Shown here: in pieces, positions 51,474 through 59,770 of the stretch
How positions within the stretch are numbered: position 1 is the stretch's first letter
Layout: every line of letters begins with the position of its first letter
Assembly (NCBI GenBank): GCA_020860385.1
Contig: JAJBUK010000057.1
Coordinates: forward strand, 20,059-84,058
From: Clostridiales bacterium
GTDB taxonomy: Bacteria > Bacillota > Clostridia > Oscillospirales > Oscillospiraceae
Direction: 5' to 3'
Length of the DNA stretch: 64,000 bases
Program-made: the position numbers and the translations under genes
Notes under the pieces: model-generated
What the model was told of the DNA's origin: nothing
Database searches by the model: none
The model's input: only the letters and a program-made list of their open reading frames with translations

Positions 51474-52949
51474 TCAGTCAATCCCCCCTTCGCTGGCGCG
51501 GACGGCGTTGACGCAGGCCGCCGCCTTGTTGATACATTCCTGATATTCCTTCTCCGGCACGGAGTCAGCCACGATGCCCGCCCCGGAGCGGACAAATACC
51601 TTGCCGTTCTTCTTGAAGGCCAGCCGGATGGCGATGCAGGTGTCCATGTTGCCGGTGAAGTCGATATAGCCGATGGCCCCGCCGTAAATGCCCCGCTTGT
51701 TGTTCTCCAGCTCGTTGATGATTTCGCAGGCCCGGATTTTCGGCGCGCCGGACAGGGTGCCCGCCGGGAGGACGCAGCCCACGGCGTCCACCGCGTCCCG
51801 GTCGTCCCGAATCTCCCCCCGGACGGTGGAGCCGATGTGCATAACGTGGGAGTACCGCAGCACCTCCATGTACTGCTCCACCTCCACCGTGCCGAATTTG
51901 GACAGGCGGCCAATGTCGTTCCGGCCCAAATCCACCAGCATATTGTGTTCGCTGCACTCTTTGGGGTCGGCCAGAAGCCCTTTCTCTAACGCTCTGTCCT
52001 CCTCCTCGGTGGCCCCTCTGGGGCGGGTGCCCGCCAGGGGGAAGGTGTGGAGGACGCCGTCCTGGAGCTTCACCAGCGTCTCCGGGGAGGCTCCGGCCAT
52101 CTCGATGTCGTCCGACACCATGTAGAACATATAGGGGGAGGGGTTGCTGGCCCGGAGGAGGCGGTAGGTGTCAAACAGGCTGCCCTCCGCTTCTGCTTCC
52201 AACCGGTTGGACAGCACCACCTGGAAGATGTCCCCCTCGTAGATATAGCGCCGGGCCTTCTCCACCATGGCGCAGTAGGCGTCCTTGTCGAAGAGGGGGC
52301 GGAAGTCGCTTTTCAGCACCAGGGGCTTGTTCTGCTTCGGGGTGCCGTGCTGGATGAGTTGCACCATCTGGTCAAGCTCCAGCAGCGCCTTGCCGTAGTT
52401 CTCCTCCAATTCGTCGGTCTTGATATTGACGATGACGGTGATGGTCTGCCTGTAGTTGTCAAAGCAAATCAGCTTGTCGAACAGCATCAAATCCACATCG
52501 TTAAACCGTTCCTCGTCCTCCGCGTCCAGGTTCAGGCTTGGCTCGGCATATTTAATATAGTCATAAGAGAAGTAGCCCATCAGTCCGCCGGTGAAGGGGG
52601 GCAGCCCCGCGATGCGGGGGGCGCGGTTGTCGGCCACGATCTGACGGATATACTGGGCGGGGTCCTTCGTCTCCACCGTCATGGTGAAGCCGGAGGTGAT
52701 TTTCAGCGTCCCATCCTGGCAGGTCAGCTCCAGCTTGGGGTCATAGCCCAGGAAGGTGTAGCGCCCCCAGGTCTGCTGCTGCTCGGCGGATTCCAGCAGG
52801 AAACAGTGGCGGCTGACGGATTTCAAAATCCGCAGCAGCTCCACCGGGGTGCGGCAGTCGGAGAGGATGGTGCGGCTGACGGGGACGCAGCGGTAGCCGT
52901 CCCGGTAGCCCCTGGCCTCCTCCAGGGTGGGCAGGTAGGTGATGCTCAT
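51474..52949 (-). CDS. trpE: Anthranilate synthase component I
   Basis: 'LVDLGRNDIGRLSKFG', 'LPAGTLSGAPKIRACEII'; likely ATG at 52949. Confidence 0.97.
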   Translation of the reverse strand: MSITYLPTLEEARGYRDGYRCVPVSRTILSDCRTPVELLRILKSVSRHCFLLESAEQQQTWGRYTFLGYDPKLELTCQDGTLKITSGFTMTVETKDPAQYIRQIVADNRAPRIAGLPPFTGGLMGYFSYDYIKYAEPSLNLDAEDEERFNDVDLMLFDKLICFDNYRQTITVIVNIKTDELEENYGKALLELDQMVQLIQHGTPKQNKPLVLKSDFRPLFDKDAYCAMVEKARRYIYEGDIFQVVLSNRLEAEAEGSLFDTYRLLRASNPSPYMFYMVSDDIEMAGASPETLVKLQDGVLHTFPLAGTRPRGATEEEDRALEKGLLADPKECSEHNMLVDLGRNDIGRLSKFGTVEVEQYMEVLRYSHVMHIGSTVRGEIRDDRDAVDAVGCVLPAGTLSGAPKIRACEIINELENNKRGIYGGAIGYIDFTGNMDTCIAIRLAFKKNGKVFVRSGAGIVADSVPEKEYQECINKAAACVNAVRASEGGID

Positions 52950-52976
52950 GGTGTCGTCGCTCCTTTTTGTGACATG

Positions 52977-53262
52977 AAAAAACCGCCCATGAGAAGAATT
53001 TCTCAAGGACGGATTGCTCCGCGGTGCCACCTTGCTTCGTGGGAAACCCACGCACTTTTGAGATACCAGCATATCTCCGGCTGCTGACGTGAGCCGAACG
53101 TCGCGGTATACTGAGAGCGTTCCCGCTCCGTTCCCCGCGCCCTCAGTGGACCATTGTGACGCGCAGCCGCTGCCGACTTCCCAGCCCTGTCAGCTCTCTG
53201 TGAGTACCTCTCGCGCCTTTACTCCCACCTCAACGGTTTCATGGACGATATTCAATCTTATG
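52977..53262 (-). ncRNA. T-box leader, tryptophan-specific (specifier TGG, complement of 53151-53153)
   Basis: Minus strand: AAGGTGGCACCGCGGA T-box; terminator CCGTCCTTGAGAA-ATT-CTTCTCATGGGCGG-TTTTTT; specifier loop ...ACAATGGT followed by CCAC pairing to GTGG. Confidence 0.93.
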
Positions 53263-53266
53263 GTTT

Positions 53267-53295
53267 ATTATATTCCCGTTGGACGTGTTTGTCAA
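53267..53295 (-). promoter_or_regulatory. Consensus sigma-A promoter of the trp operon
   Basis: Minus strand TTGACA-N17-TATAAT. Confidence 0.9.
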
Positions 53296-53405
53296 CCTTA
53301 TTTGAGCAAGAAAGCGCGGAAACTTTCTCCGCGCTCAGGATTGGACGGCAGTTCGCTTGTAAGATTCATCCGGTAACTCTTTTTTCAACCACATGAAAAA
53401 AGTGA

Positions 53406-53434
53406 TTGACAAACGCGGCCCCCTGTGTTATGCT
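53406..53434 (+). promoter_or_regulatory. Extended -10 promoter of the tandem-terminator leader
   Basis: TTGACA-N17 (ending TGT)-TATGCT; CTGTGT-N8-ACACAG inverted repeat (53423-53442) spans the -10. Confidence 0.8.
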
Positions 53435-53441
53435 ATACACA

Positions 53442-53553
53442 GTTCCAAGAGGAACACAAAAACACTATTGCGATTGGATGAACCAATGGGAGTAGTGTTT
53501 CTTTTTTGCGCTATGCCCGCTGGTCATCCAACCGGGCATAGTGCTTTTCTTTT
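53442..53553 (+). ncRNA. Structured leader/short RNA with two tandem intrinsic terminators (candidate attenuator)
   Basis: Small hairpin GTTCC-AAGA-GGAAC; terminator 1 AAACACTA...TAGTGTTT+T tract; terminator 2 GCGCTATGCCCG...CGGGCATAGTGC+TTTTCTTTT. Confidence 0.7.
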
Positions 53554-53604
53554 GCGCTTGCTCCAACCAACAGCCACACGCTGATTTTTTGGAGGTATGT
53601 GATT

Positions 53605-54027
53605 ATGGACATCTACGAAAACAACAAACTCTGCTCCATCGGCTACGCGCTTTCCTTCGCAAAGGAGTTTCGCCTCGATACGAGGGACATCCCGGAGCGC
53701 CTGGACGTTCCCACCGCAAAGTACGCGGTGCAGCGGTACCTGAAGCGGAACGACAGGCTCCTCAAAAAGCTCGTTCCCGAGAGCTACGCGCTGCGGCTCG
53801 CCTCCGGCAAGGTCAGGCCCAAGCGCCTGGTGTGCGTCTCCCCTGCGGAGAAGCTGGAGCTGCCCGGCAGCTGGGCAGAACTGACGCTCGTTGTGGACGC
53901 CAAGGGCATCACCGTCCGGAAGCTCCGCATCACGCTGGAGTACCCGGACCAGCACGCCAGGAAGCGGTTCACCCCGTCCGCCATCTCCTCCTGGACGCCG
54001 GAGGATGACTTGAAGGGAACCGCATAA
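53605..54027 (+). CDS. Hypothetical protein, about 140 aa, basic
   Basis: GGAGG RBS at 53591; ATG at 53605 (GTG at 53599 in frame); no family recognised. Confidence 0.65.
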   Translation: MDIYENNKLCSIGYALSFAKEFRLDTRDIPERLDVPTAKYAVQRYLKRNDRLLKKLVPESYALRLASGKVRPKRLVCVSPAEKLELPGSWAELTLVVDAKGITVRKLRITLEYPDQHARKRFTPSAISSWTPEDDLKGTA

Positions 54028-54059
54028 CGCGCCCCGGCAGCGGATACCGCCAGACTGAA

Positions 54060-54117
54060 CAAAACGCGCAAAACAGCCTGCCGGGAGGCGCTGATTCAGC
54101 GAACCTCCCGGCAGGCT
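54060..54117 (-). terminator. Probable terminator of the PfkB-family kinase gene
   Basis: Long hairpin GCCTGCCGGGAGGCGCTGA-TTCAGCG..CCTCCCGGCAGGC, then T-rich on the minus strand. Confidence 0.65.
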
Positions 54118-54143
54118 GCCAGGCAAATTGGGAAAGGGAATCT

Positions 54144-55277
54144 TCACTCTTCCGGCGGGGTATTTTTCTCCCAGCCGGCGAGGATGAGCCGTTTCAGCTG
54201 GGGGATGGTCAGCAGCCCTCCCAGCACCTCGGAGCTGGAGACGCAGCTGGCCCCTTCTGCCGCGGCCAGGGAGACGCAGGCGTCAGGCCGTTCTCCGTTC
54301 AGAAGGGCGGTCAGGAAGGCGGCGACGCAGACCTCGCCAGCGCCAGTATCGGAGAGGAAGGTATCCGCTTTGAAGCTGGGCTGAACGATCTCCCGATTGG
54401 CCCACTGGCGGGCATTCAGGCCGTGGCCGTCGCAGAACCGGGAGACCCGCTCCTGGCAGCTGGTGCGCAGATACAGGCCGGTGGTGCCGCTTTTCACCAA
54501 AACCGCGCCGCAGCCCTGCTCCAGCACCCACTGGGCCAGCGGAGCGGCGTCCCGGCGAAGCACCACATGGTCGGTGATGTCCGAAGGGGCTCCATCGCCC
54601 AGCAGGGCGTTGTAGCACTCCCGGTCCAAAACCCAGCACAGGTCTACAAAGCGAGGGATGAAGAAGTCCACATAGGGCAGCACCGCTTTCAGGACGGTGG
54701 GCCAGTCGATCAGTCCGCCGTCGGAATCCGGGTCCAGGGAGGAGAAGTCCATGCAGGTGATGCAGCCGAAGGTCTTGGCCCGCCGGAACAGGGTGACCAG
54801 CTCGATACCGTCGTCCTGGTACATCCCCCGCATGATGGGCGGGTAGCCGAAGTGGAACAGCTCAGCCTCCAGCAGCGCGCTGTCCGGCACGTCGGTATTC
54901 ATAAAGAACTCATTGGCTCCGGCGTTGTGGAGGATGAAGGGGGCGGTGCCGGGGACGGAGATGAAGATGGAGTAGGCGGTGGAGCTGCTCTTATCGACGA
55001 TCAGATGGTCTGCCGCCTCAGCCTGCTGCAAATCGTTCTGGACGATGCGGCCGAAGGCGTCGGAGCCGATCTTCCCAATGAGCTGCACATCGTTGCCCAG
55101 CAGCTTCAGGGCCAGACCGGTATTGCCGACGCTGCCGCCGGTGTGGACGGCGGCGCGCTTCACCTGAACGATTTTTCCAGGGTCAAGCAGGTCGCCGGGG
55201 TGCGCATAGGTCGTCAGCGGGGAAAAGGCGGGACAAATATCCATGCAGATTTGTCCCGCAGAAATCACTTTATGCAC
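54144..55277 (-). CDS. PfkB/ribokinase-family carbohydrate kinase
   Basis: 'GGSVGNTGLALKLLG', 'LIGKIGSDAFGRIV', 'DTGAGEVCVAAFLTAL'. Confidence 0.87.
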   Translation of the reverse strand: MHKVISAGQICMDICPAFSPLTTYAHPGDLLDPGKIVQVKRAAVHTGGSVGNTGLALKLLGNDVQLIGKIGSDAFGRIVQNDLQQAEAADHLIVDKSSSTAYSIFISVPGTAPFILHNAGANEFFMNTDVPDSALLEAELFHFGYPPIMRGMYQDDGIELVTLFRRAKTFGCITCMDFSSLDPDSDGGLIDWPTVLKAVLPYVDFFIPRFVDLCWVLDRECYNALLGDGAPSDITDHVVLRRDAAPLAQWVLEQGCGAVLVKSGTTGLYLRTSCQERVSRFCDGHGLNARQWANREIVQPSFKADTFLSDTGAGEVCVAAFLTALLNGERPDACVSLAAAEGASCVSSSEVLGGLLTIPQLKRLILAGWEKNTPPEE

Positions 55278-55377
55278 GAGCCTCTAGCCTCACTTTCATA
55301 CGGCGGGAAGGCCGCCTGCTGTGTGCGGCGGCGACCCTGGCGGAGCGTTTCTCTATCGCGCTGTTCCGGAAACGGGA

Positions 55378-55430
55378 ACAGTATACTGTCCGGTACATTT
55401 TATTGTAACTGTTTTACAAGAAAAAGTCAA
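55378..55430 (-). promoter_or_regulatory. Promoter of the PfkB-family kinase gene with downstream palindromic operator candidate
   Basis: Minus strand TTGACT-N17-TACAAT (55430-55402); perfect 12-bp palindrome ACAGTATACTGT at 55378-55389. Confidence 0.65.
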
Positions 55431-55484
55431 TTTGGAATTGGGGTTTTCTATGGAAAATACAGGAAAATTTAAAATTCTGGTACC

Positions 55485-55519
55485 TTGACAACCGGTAAGA
55501 GGGTTGGTATAATATTATA
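55485..55519 (+). promoter_or_regulatory. marR promoter with overlapping palindrome
   Basis: TTGACA-N17-TATAAT; perfect palindrome TATAATATTATA 55508-55519 includes the -10. Confidence 0.8.
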
Positions 55520-55550
55520 AAGGTAATTATCGAAAGGAGCCGCATCTGAT

Positions 55551-56087
55551 ATGGAAGAGGAACTGGAGCGCCTGACAGAGGCAGGGCATGAGCACAAAGG
55601 CCATCCCCATGAGGGCGCAACCCAGGAGAGCCTGGGGGCGAAGCTGGACCGCTGCGCCCACTTCCTCTATCATCGGCAGCACGGCGGTGGCCGGGGCCAG
55701 GGCAAGATTTTGAAGATCCTGTCCGTCAGCGGCCCTATGACCCAAAAGGAGCTACAGGACAGGCTGGACATTCAGGCCGGTTCTATGAGTGAGATTGCCG
55801 CGAAGCTGGAGGGCAAGGGGCTGATTACCCGCACCAAGGACGACTCCGACAAGCGCCGCATCCTGCTGACCATCACCGACGAGGGCCGGGCGGATGTGGC
55901 CCGATACGGGGAGGCCAGAAAGCGGGAGAGCCAGATGTTCAGCGTGCTGACGGAGGAGGAGCAGCGCCAGCTGGACGCGCTGCTGAGCCGCCTGCTGGAG
56001 AGCTGGGAGGGCCAGTGGAAGCGCGCCCCCCGGAAGGGCCACGGCCATCACGCCCCGGAGGGGCAGGACGGCGAGACAATAGAATAG
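55551..56087 (+). CDS. MarR-family transcriptional regulator
   Basis: 'QKELQDRLDIQAGSMSEIAAKLEGKGLITRTKDDSDKRRILLTITDEG'. Confidence 0.9.
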   Translation: MEEELERLTEAGHEHKGHPHEGATQESLGAKLDRCAHFLYHRQHGGGRGQGKILKILSVSGPMTQKELQDRLDIQAGSMSEIAAKLEGKGLITRTKDDSDKRRILLTITDEGRADVARYGEARKRESQMFSVLTEEEQRQLDALLSRLLESWEGQWKRAPRKGHGHHAPEGQDGETIE

Positions 56088-56097
56088 GAAAAAACAG

Positions 56098-56142
56098 GAA
56101 ACGCCTGACGGCGGCAGTTAGCCGAGGTCAGGCGTTTTTTGC
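56098..56142. terminator. Intrinsic terminator
   Basis: AACGCCTGAC...GTCAGGCGTTTTTT. Confidence 0.75.
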
Positions 56143-56177
56143 GCATTCTCCGCTGCCGCGTCACAGGTCAGGTCCCA

Positions 56178-56339
56178 TTACAGGCCCAGAGAGGAGCCGT
56201 CCTTCTGCCCCTCCAGTGCGCCGCGGAAATACTCCGGGCTGGTGACGCCGCCGTTCAGGTAGCGCAGGCGGTCAAACAGGTTGGTGTTGTGCTTTCTGAC
56301 AGACTTATTATGGGAGAAGGAATTAGAAGTTTTCATCAT
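56178..56339 (-). CDS. Putative 53-aa small protein (not in the supplied ORF track)
   Basis: Minus-strand ORF MMKTSNSFSHNKSVRKHNTNLFDRLRYLNGGVTSPEYFRGALEGQKDGSSLGL with upstream AAAGGTGATT. Confidence 0.55.
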   Translation of the reverse strand: MMKTSNSFSHNKSVRKHNTNLFDRLRYLNGGVTSPEYFRGALEGQKDGSSLGL

Positions 56340-56690
56340 AATCACCTTTCATTTTAAAGAAATAGAAACATGGTCAGTTCCAGCGCTGACGGGGGACGGG
56401 CCCGGACGGAGGGGCTGTGACCGGGGGCAACGTCGGCAGCGGTTGGCGTTGCCCCGGCTGTCCTCTCCCTTCAGCATCTATAGGATAAACCAGTTCGGGG
56501 GGAATTTCCAGGGGATTTATTAGCCTGTTTTGAGGCAATATTGACCAAAGCGGGGGGGAGTGTCCAACAAGTTTAAAAATTTCTTAAAAAAAGCTGTGAA
56601 CTTGCCGAGGAATGTGATACAATAGAACCCAGAGTGTGCAGCGCAGAGGCGGGAGTCTTTCCCGCGGTACCCTGAAAGGAAGCTTCAACT

Positions 56691-58727
56691 ATGGTAAATA
56701 AATTGGCCGGCTCCGGCGGGAAAGAGAACTGGAAGCGGGAGTATTTTTCCATTCCTAACCTCATGGGATACTTCCGTATCCTGCTGGTTCCGGTGTTTGC
56801 AGTCCTCTATCTCCGGGCGGAAACAGCCCGGGATTATCTGGTGGCCGCCCTGGTGCTGGGCATTTCGGCGCTGACGGACTGCTTCGATGGGAAGATCGCC
56901 CGGCGGTTCAATATGGTGACGGAGTGGGGCAAGTTCATTGACCCCCTGGCGGATAAGATCACCCAGTGCGTCACCGCCCTGTGCCTGACCACCCGGTACC
57001 CGCTGATGGTCTGGCTGGCTGCGCTGCTGCTGTGCAAGGAGCTGCTGCTGGCGGTGCTGGGAGCGGTATTCCTGCATATGGGGAAGAAGATGGACGGCGC
57101 CCATTGGTGCGGCAAGGTGGCCACGGTGATTCTGGACTGCTCCCTGGTGGCCCTGCTGCTGCTGCCCAGCATCAGCTACAGTACAGCGAATCTTCTCATC
57201 TATATCTGTATGGCCGCCGCCATCTATGCGCTGGTAGGCTATTTGCTGGTTTACCGCCGTATGTGGCTGGACATTGAGGAGGAAAAGGGAAAGAGAAAGA
57301 AGCGCCGTTGGCGCATCGGCATTCTCAGCGGCGCAGGTCTGCTGGTGCTGTTTATCATCTATGTGTTGGTGGGGGCCATCCTGCCGGTATCCAAGCAGAA
57401 GGAGGTCAGCGAGGAGTATCAGTCCTCCTTCTCGGCGGACGATTTTTACAGCGATGAAGTCTCTGGTGACCGGGCCGCTGTGCTGATGGACAATGAGGAG
57501 GCCCTGGAGGCCCGGATCCGGATGATTGCCGATGCTCAGGAGCGCATTATCCTTTCCACCTTTGACGTCCGCTCCGACGAGGCGGGGATGCAGGTGCTGG
57601 CCGCCCTCTATGCCGCCGCAGAGCGGGGCGTGGAGGTGCAGCTGCTGGCGGATGGGATGCGCTCCTTGACTAATATGGAGGGTAACCCCTACTTTTACGC
57701 CCTGTCCAGCCATGAAAATGTGGAAATTCGTATCTATAACCAAATCAACCTCCTGAAGCCCTGGACGATCATGGGGCGGCTCCACGACAAATATGTTATC
57801 GTGGATAACGACCTGTATCTGCTGGGCGGGCGGAATACCTTCAATTATTTCCTGGGGGATACCGACGGATGGCGGAACTTTGACTGGGACGTGCTGGTGT
57901 ACTACACCGGCCAGGGAGAAGGCTCCATGGAGCAGCTGGAGGCCTATTTCGAGACGGTTTGGGATTCGAAGAACTGCACCGTGTTCCACAACAGTACCCG
58001 CCTTGCCGGCACCGCCAGCGTAAAGCGGGCGGTCAACGAACTGGAGGAGGTGTACGCCGACCTCCAGGAGGCGCAGCCGGAGCTCTTCACCGCGTATGAC
58101 TATGAGGCCAACACCGTGGAGACGGACAAAATCACCCTGATTTCCGGCGATACGAGCATCCTCTCCAAGGAGCCGAAGGTGTACTATGCCGTCTGTCAGC
58201 TGATGGAAAACGCTACGGAGAGCGTCAGCATCCACACCCCCTATGTCATCTGCAACAGCGCGATGATGGAGGAGTTCGGCACCCTGACCAGTCTGGTGCC
58301 CACGGTGCAGCTGATGACCAATTCCCCGGCCAACAACAGCAACCCCTTTGGCGCGGCCTACTACCAGGCGGACCGGCTCAAGGTGGTGGAGCAGGGGGTC
58401 ACCCTGCTGGAATATCACGGAGATTACTCCTACCACGGGAAGGTGATCGCCATTGACGATGATATGTCCCTGATCGGCTCCTTCAACTTCGATATGCGCA
58501 GCGTCTACCTGGACACGGAGTTGATGCTGGCGGTGGACAGCGAGGACCTCAATGCCATGCTGCGGGAGGACATGGCGTATTACGAGGCGCAGGCCGCCAC
58601 GGTGATCGATGAGGACACCACGGTGCTTCCCAGCGGGGAAGAGGTGGACCAATCCGTCTCCCCTGTCCGCCAGGTGGTGCTCAGCGGCATCCGCCTGCTG
58701 CTGGGGTGGGCGAAATTTCTGATGTGA
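56691..58727 (+). CDS. Fusion: CDP-alcohol phosphatidyltransferase domain + phospholipase-D-like (cardiolipin synthase-like) domain
   Basis: CAP motif 'DCFDGKIARRFNMVTEWGKFIDPLADK'; linker TM; two HKD motifs 'HDKYVIVDNDLYLLGGRN' and 'HGKVIAIDDDMSLIGSFN'. Confidence 0.88.
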   Translation: MVNKLAGSGGKENWKREYFSIPNLMGYFRILLVPVFAVLYLRAETARDYLVAALVLGISALTDCFDGKIARRFNMVTEWGKFIDPLADKITQCVTALCLTTRYPLMVWLAALLLCKELLLAVLGAVFLHMGKKMDGAHWCGKVATVILDCSLVALLLLPSISYSTANLLIYICMAAAIYALVGYLLVYRRMWLDIEEEKGKRKKRRWRIGILSGAGLLVLFIIYVLVGAILPVSKQKEVSEEYQSSFSADDFYSDEVSGDRAAVLMDNEEALEARIRMIADAQERIILSTFDVRSDEAGMQVLAALYAAAERGVEVQLLADGMRSLTNMEGNPYFYALSSHENVEIRIYNQINLLKPWTIMGRLHDKYVIVDNDLYLLGGRNTFNYFLGDTDGWRNFDWDVLVYYTGQGEGSMEQLEAYFETVWDSKNCTVFHNSTRLAGTASVKRAVNELEEVYADLQEAQPELFTAYDYEANTVETDKITLISGDTSILSKEPKVYYAVCQLMENATESVSIHTPYVICNSAMMEEFGTLTSLVPTVQLMTNSPANNSNPFGAAYYQADRLKVVEQGVTLLEYHGDYSYHGKVIAIDDDMSLIGSFNFDMRSVYLDTELMLAVDSEDLNAMLREDMAYYEAQAATVIDEDTTVLPSGEEVDQSVSPVRQVVLSGIRLLLGWAKFLM

Positions 58728-58761
58728 CGCGGCAGGGCAGCCGCAGAAAGGAGAGGACCCC

Positions 58762-59706
58762 ATGAAGAAAGAAAAACTGTGGATTCCCTCCCGGGACGGC
58801 AAACGCAGCCTCCACTGCGTCCTGTGGCAGCCGGACAGCGGCCAGGTGCGGGCGGTGGTGCAAATCGTTCACGGCATGGAGGAGTATGTAGAACGCTATG
58901 AGGACTTCGCCCTCTACCTGACCAGCCGCGGCATCGCGGTGATTGGCCACGATATGCTGGGCCACGGCCAGAGCGTGCGGGAGCCGAAGGAGATGGGCTT
59001 CTTTACCGAGCAGGACGGCGACCAGGTCATTGTGGACGATGTGGAGAGCGTAGCCCTCCGGGCCCAGGGAGCCTTCCCCTTTGCGCCGCTGGTGCTGCTG
59101 GCCCACAGCATGGGTTCCTTTGTGGTGAGGCGCTACATCACTCAGTACACCGGAAAGGCCAGAGGTGTCATTTTGATGGGCACCGGCATCGTATCCGAGC
59201 GGGCCGCCAAGGCTGCGGGAGGGGTTGCCAACCTGCTGTGCCTGACCCGTGGGGCCACCTATCACAGCAAATGGCTGGAGAATCGGGTGGTGGGCCGCTT
59301 CAACCGGCAGTTCACCCACACCAGGACCGGTTGCGACTGGCTCAGCCGGGATGTGGAGAATGTGGACCGGTACCTGCAGGATCCGCTGTGCGGCATCTGC
59401 TTCACCGTGGGAGGCTATCGGGACTTTTTTAAGCTGGCGGGCCACCTGGCCCGGGAAGAGGATTTCGAACAAATCACCTCACGGACCCCCATGCTGCTGA
59501 TTTCCGGCGAAAAGGACCCGGTGGGGCATATGGGGAAGGACGTTCCCAGGCTCACCCGACAGTACCAGAAGTGGGGGGTGACGGATGTCACCTATAAGCT
59601 GTGGAAGGACGACCGGCACGAACTGCTGAACGAGGCCGACCGGGAGGACATCTACGGCTGGTTGCTGGGCTGGATAGAGAGCCACGTTTTGCAGGAATAC
59701 AGATGA
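58762..59706 (+). CDS. Alpha/beta hydrolase (monoacylglycerol lipase/lysophospholipase-like)
   Basis: 'IVHGMEEYVERY', 'GHDMLGHGQS', 'LLAHSMGSFV'. Confidence 0.88.
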   Translation: MKKEKLWIPSRDGKRSLHCVLWQPDSGQVRAVVQIVHGMEEYVERYEDFALYLTSRGIAVIGHDMLGHGQSVREPKEMGFFTEQDGDQVIVDDVESVALRAQGAFPFAPLVLLAHSMGSFVVRRYITQYTGKARGVILMGTGIVSERAAKAAGGVANLLCLTRGATYHSKWLENRVVGRFNRQFTHTRTGCDWLSRDVENVDRYLQDPLCGICFTVGGYRDFFKLAGHLAREEDFEQITSRTPMLLISGEKDPVGHMGKDVPRLTRQYQKWGVTDVTYKLWKDDRHELLNEADREDIYGWLLGWIESHVLQEYR

Positions 59707-59719
59707 CCGTTAAAGAACA

Positions 59720-59766
59720 AAACGCCGTACCGAAGCGTCCGCTTCGGTACGGCGTTTTTCTGTAAA
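59720..59766. terminator. Intrinsic terminator
   Basis: ACGCCGTACCGAAGCG-TC-CGCTTCGGTACGGCGT-TTTTC. Confidence 0.88.
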
Positions 59767-59770
59767 AGAT

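Noticed and set aside
53478-53495. Mini leader peptide MNQWE* or a longer frame with two Trp codons (..DWMNQWE*), suggesting trp-type attenuation
   Set aside because: The longer ORF would start inside the -10 element, no good RBS precedes either, and the leader points away from the trp operon; the Trp codons are probably chance.
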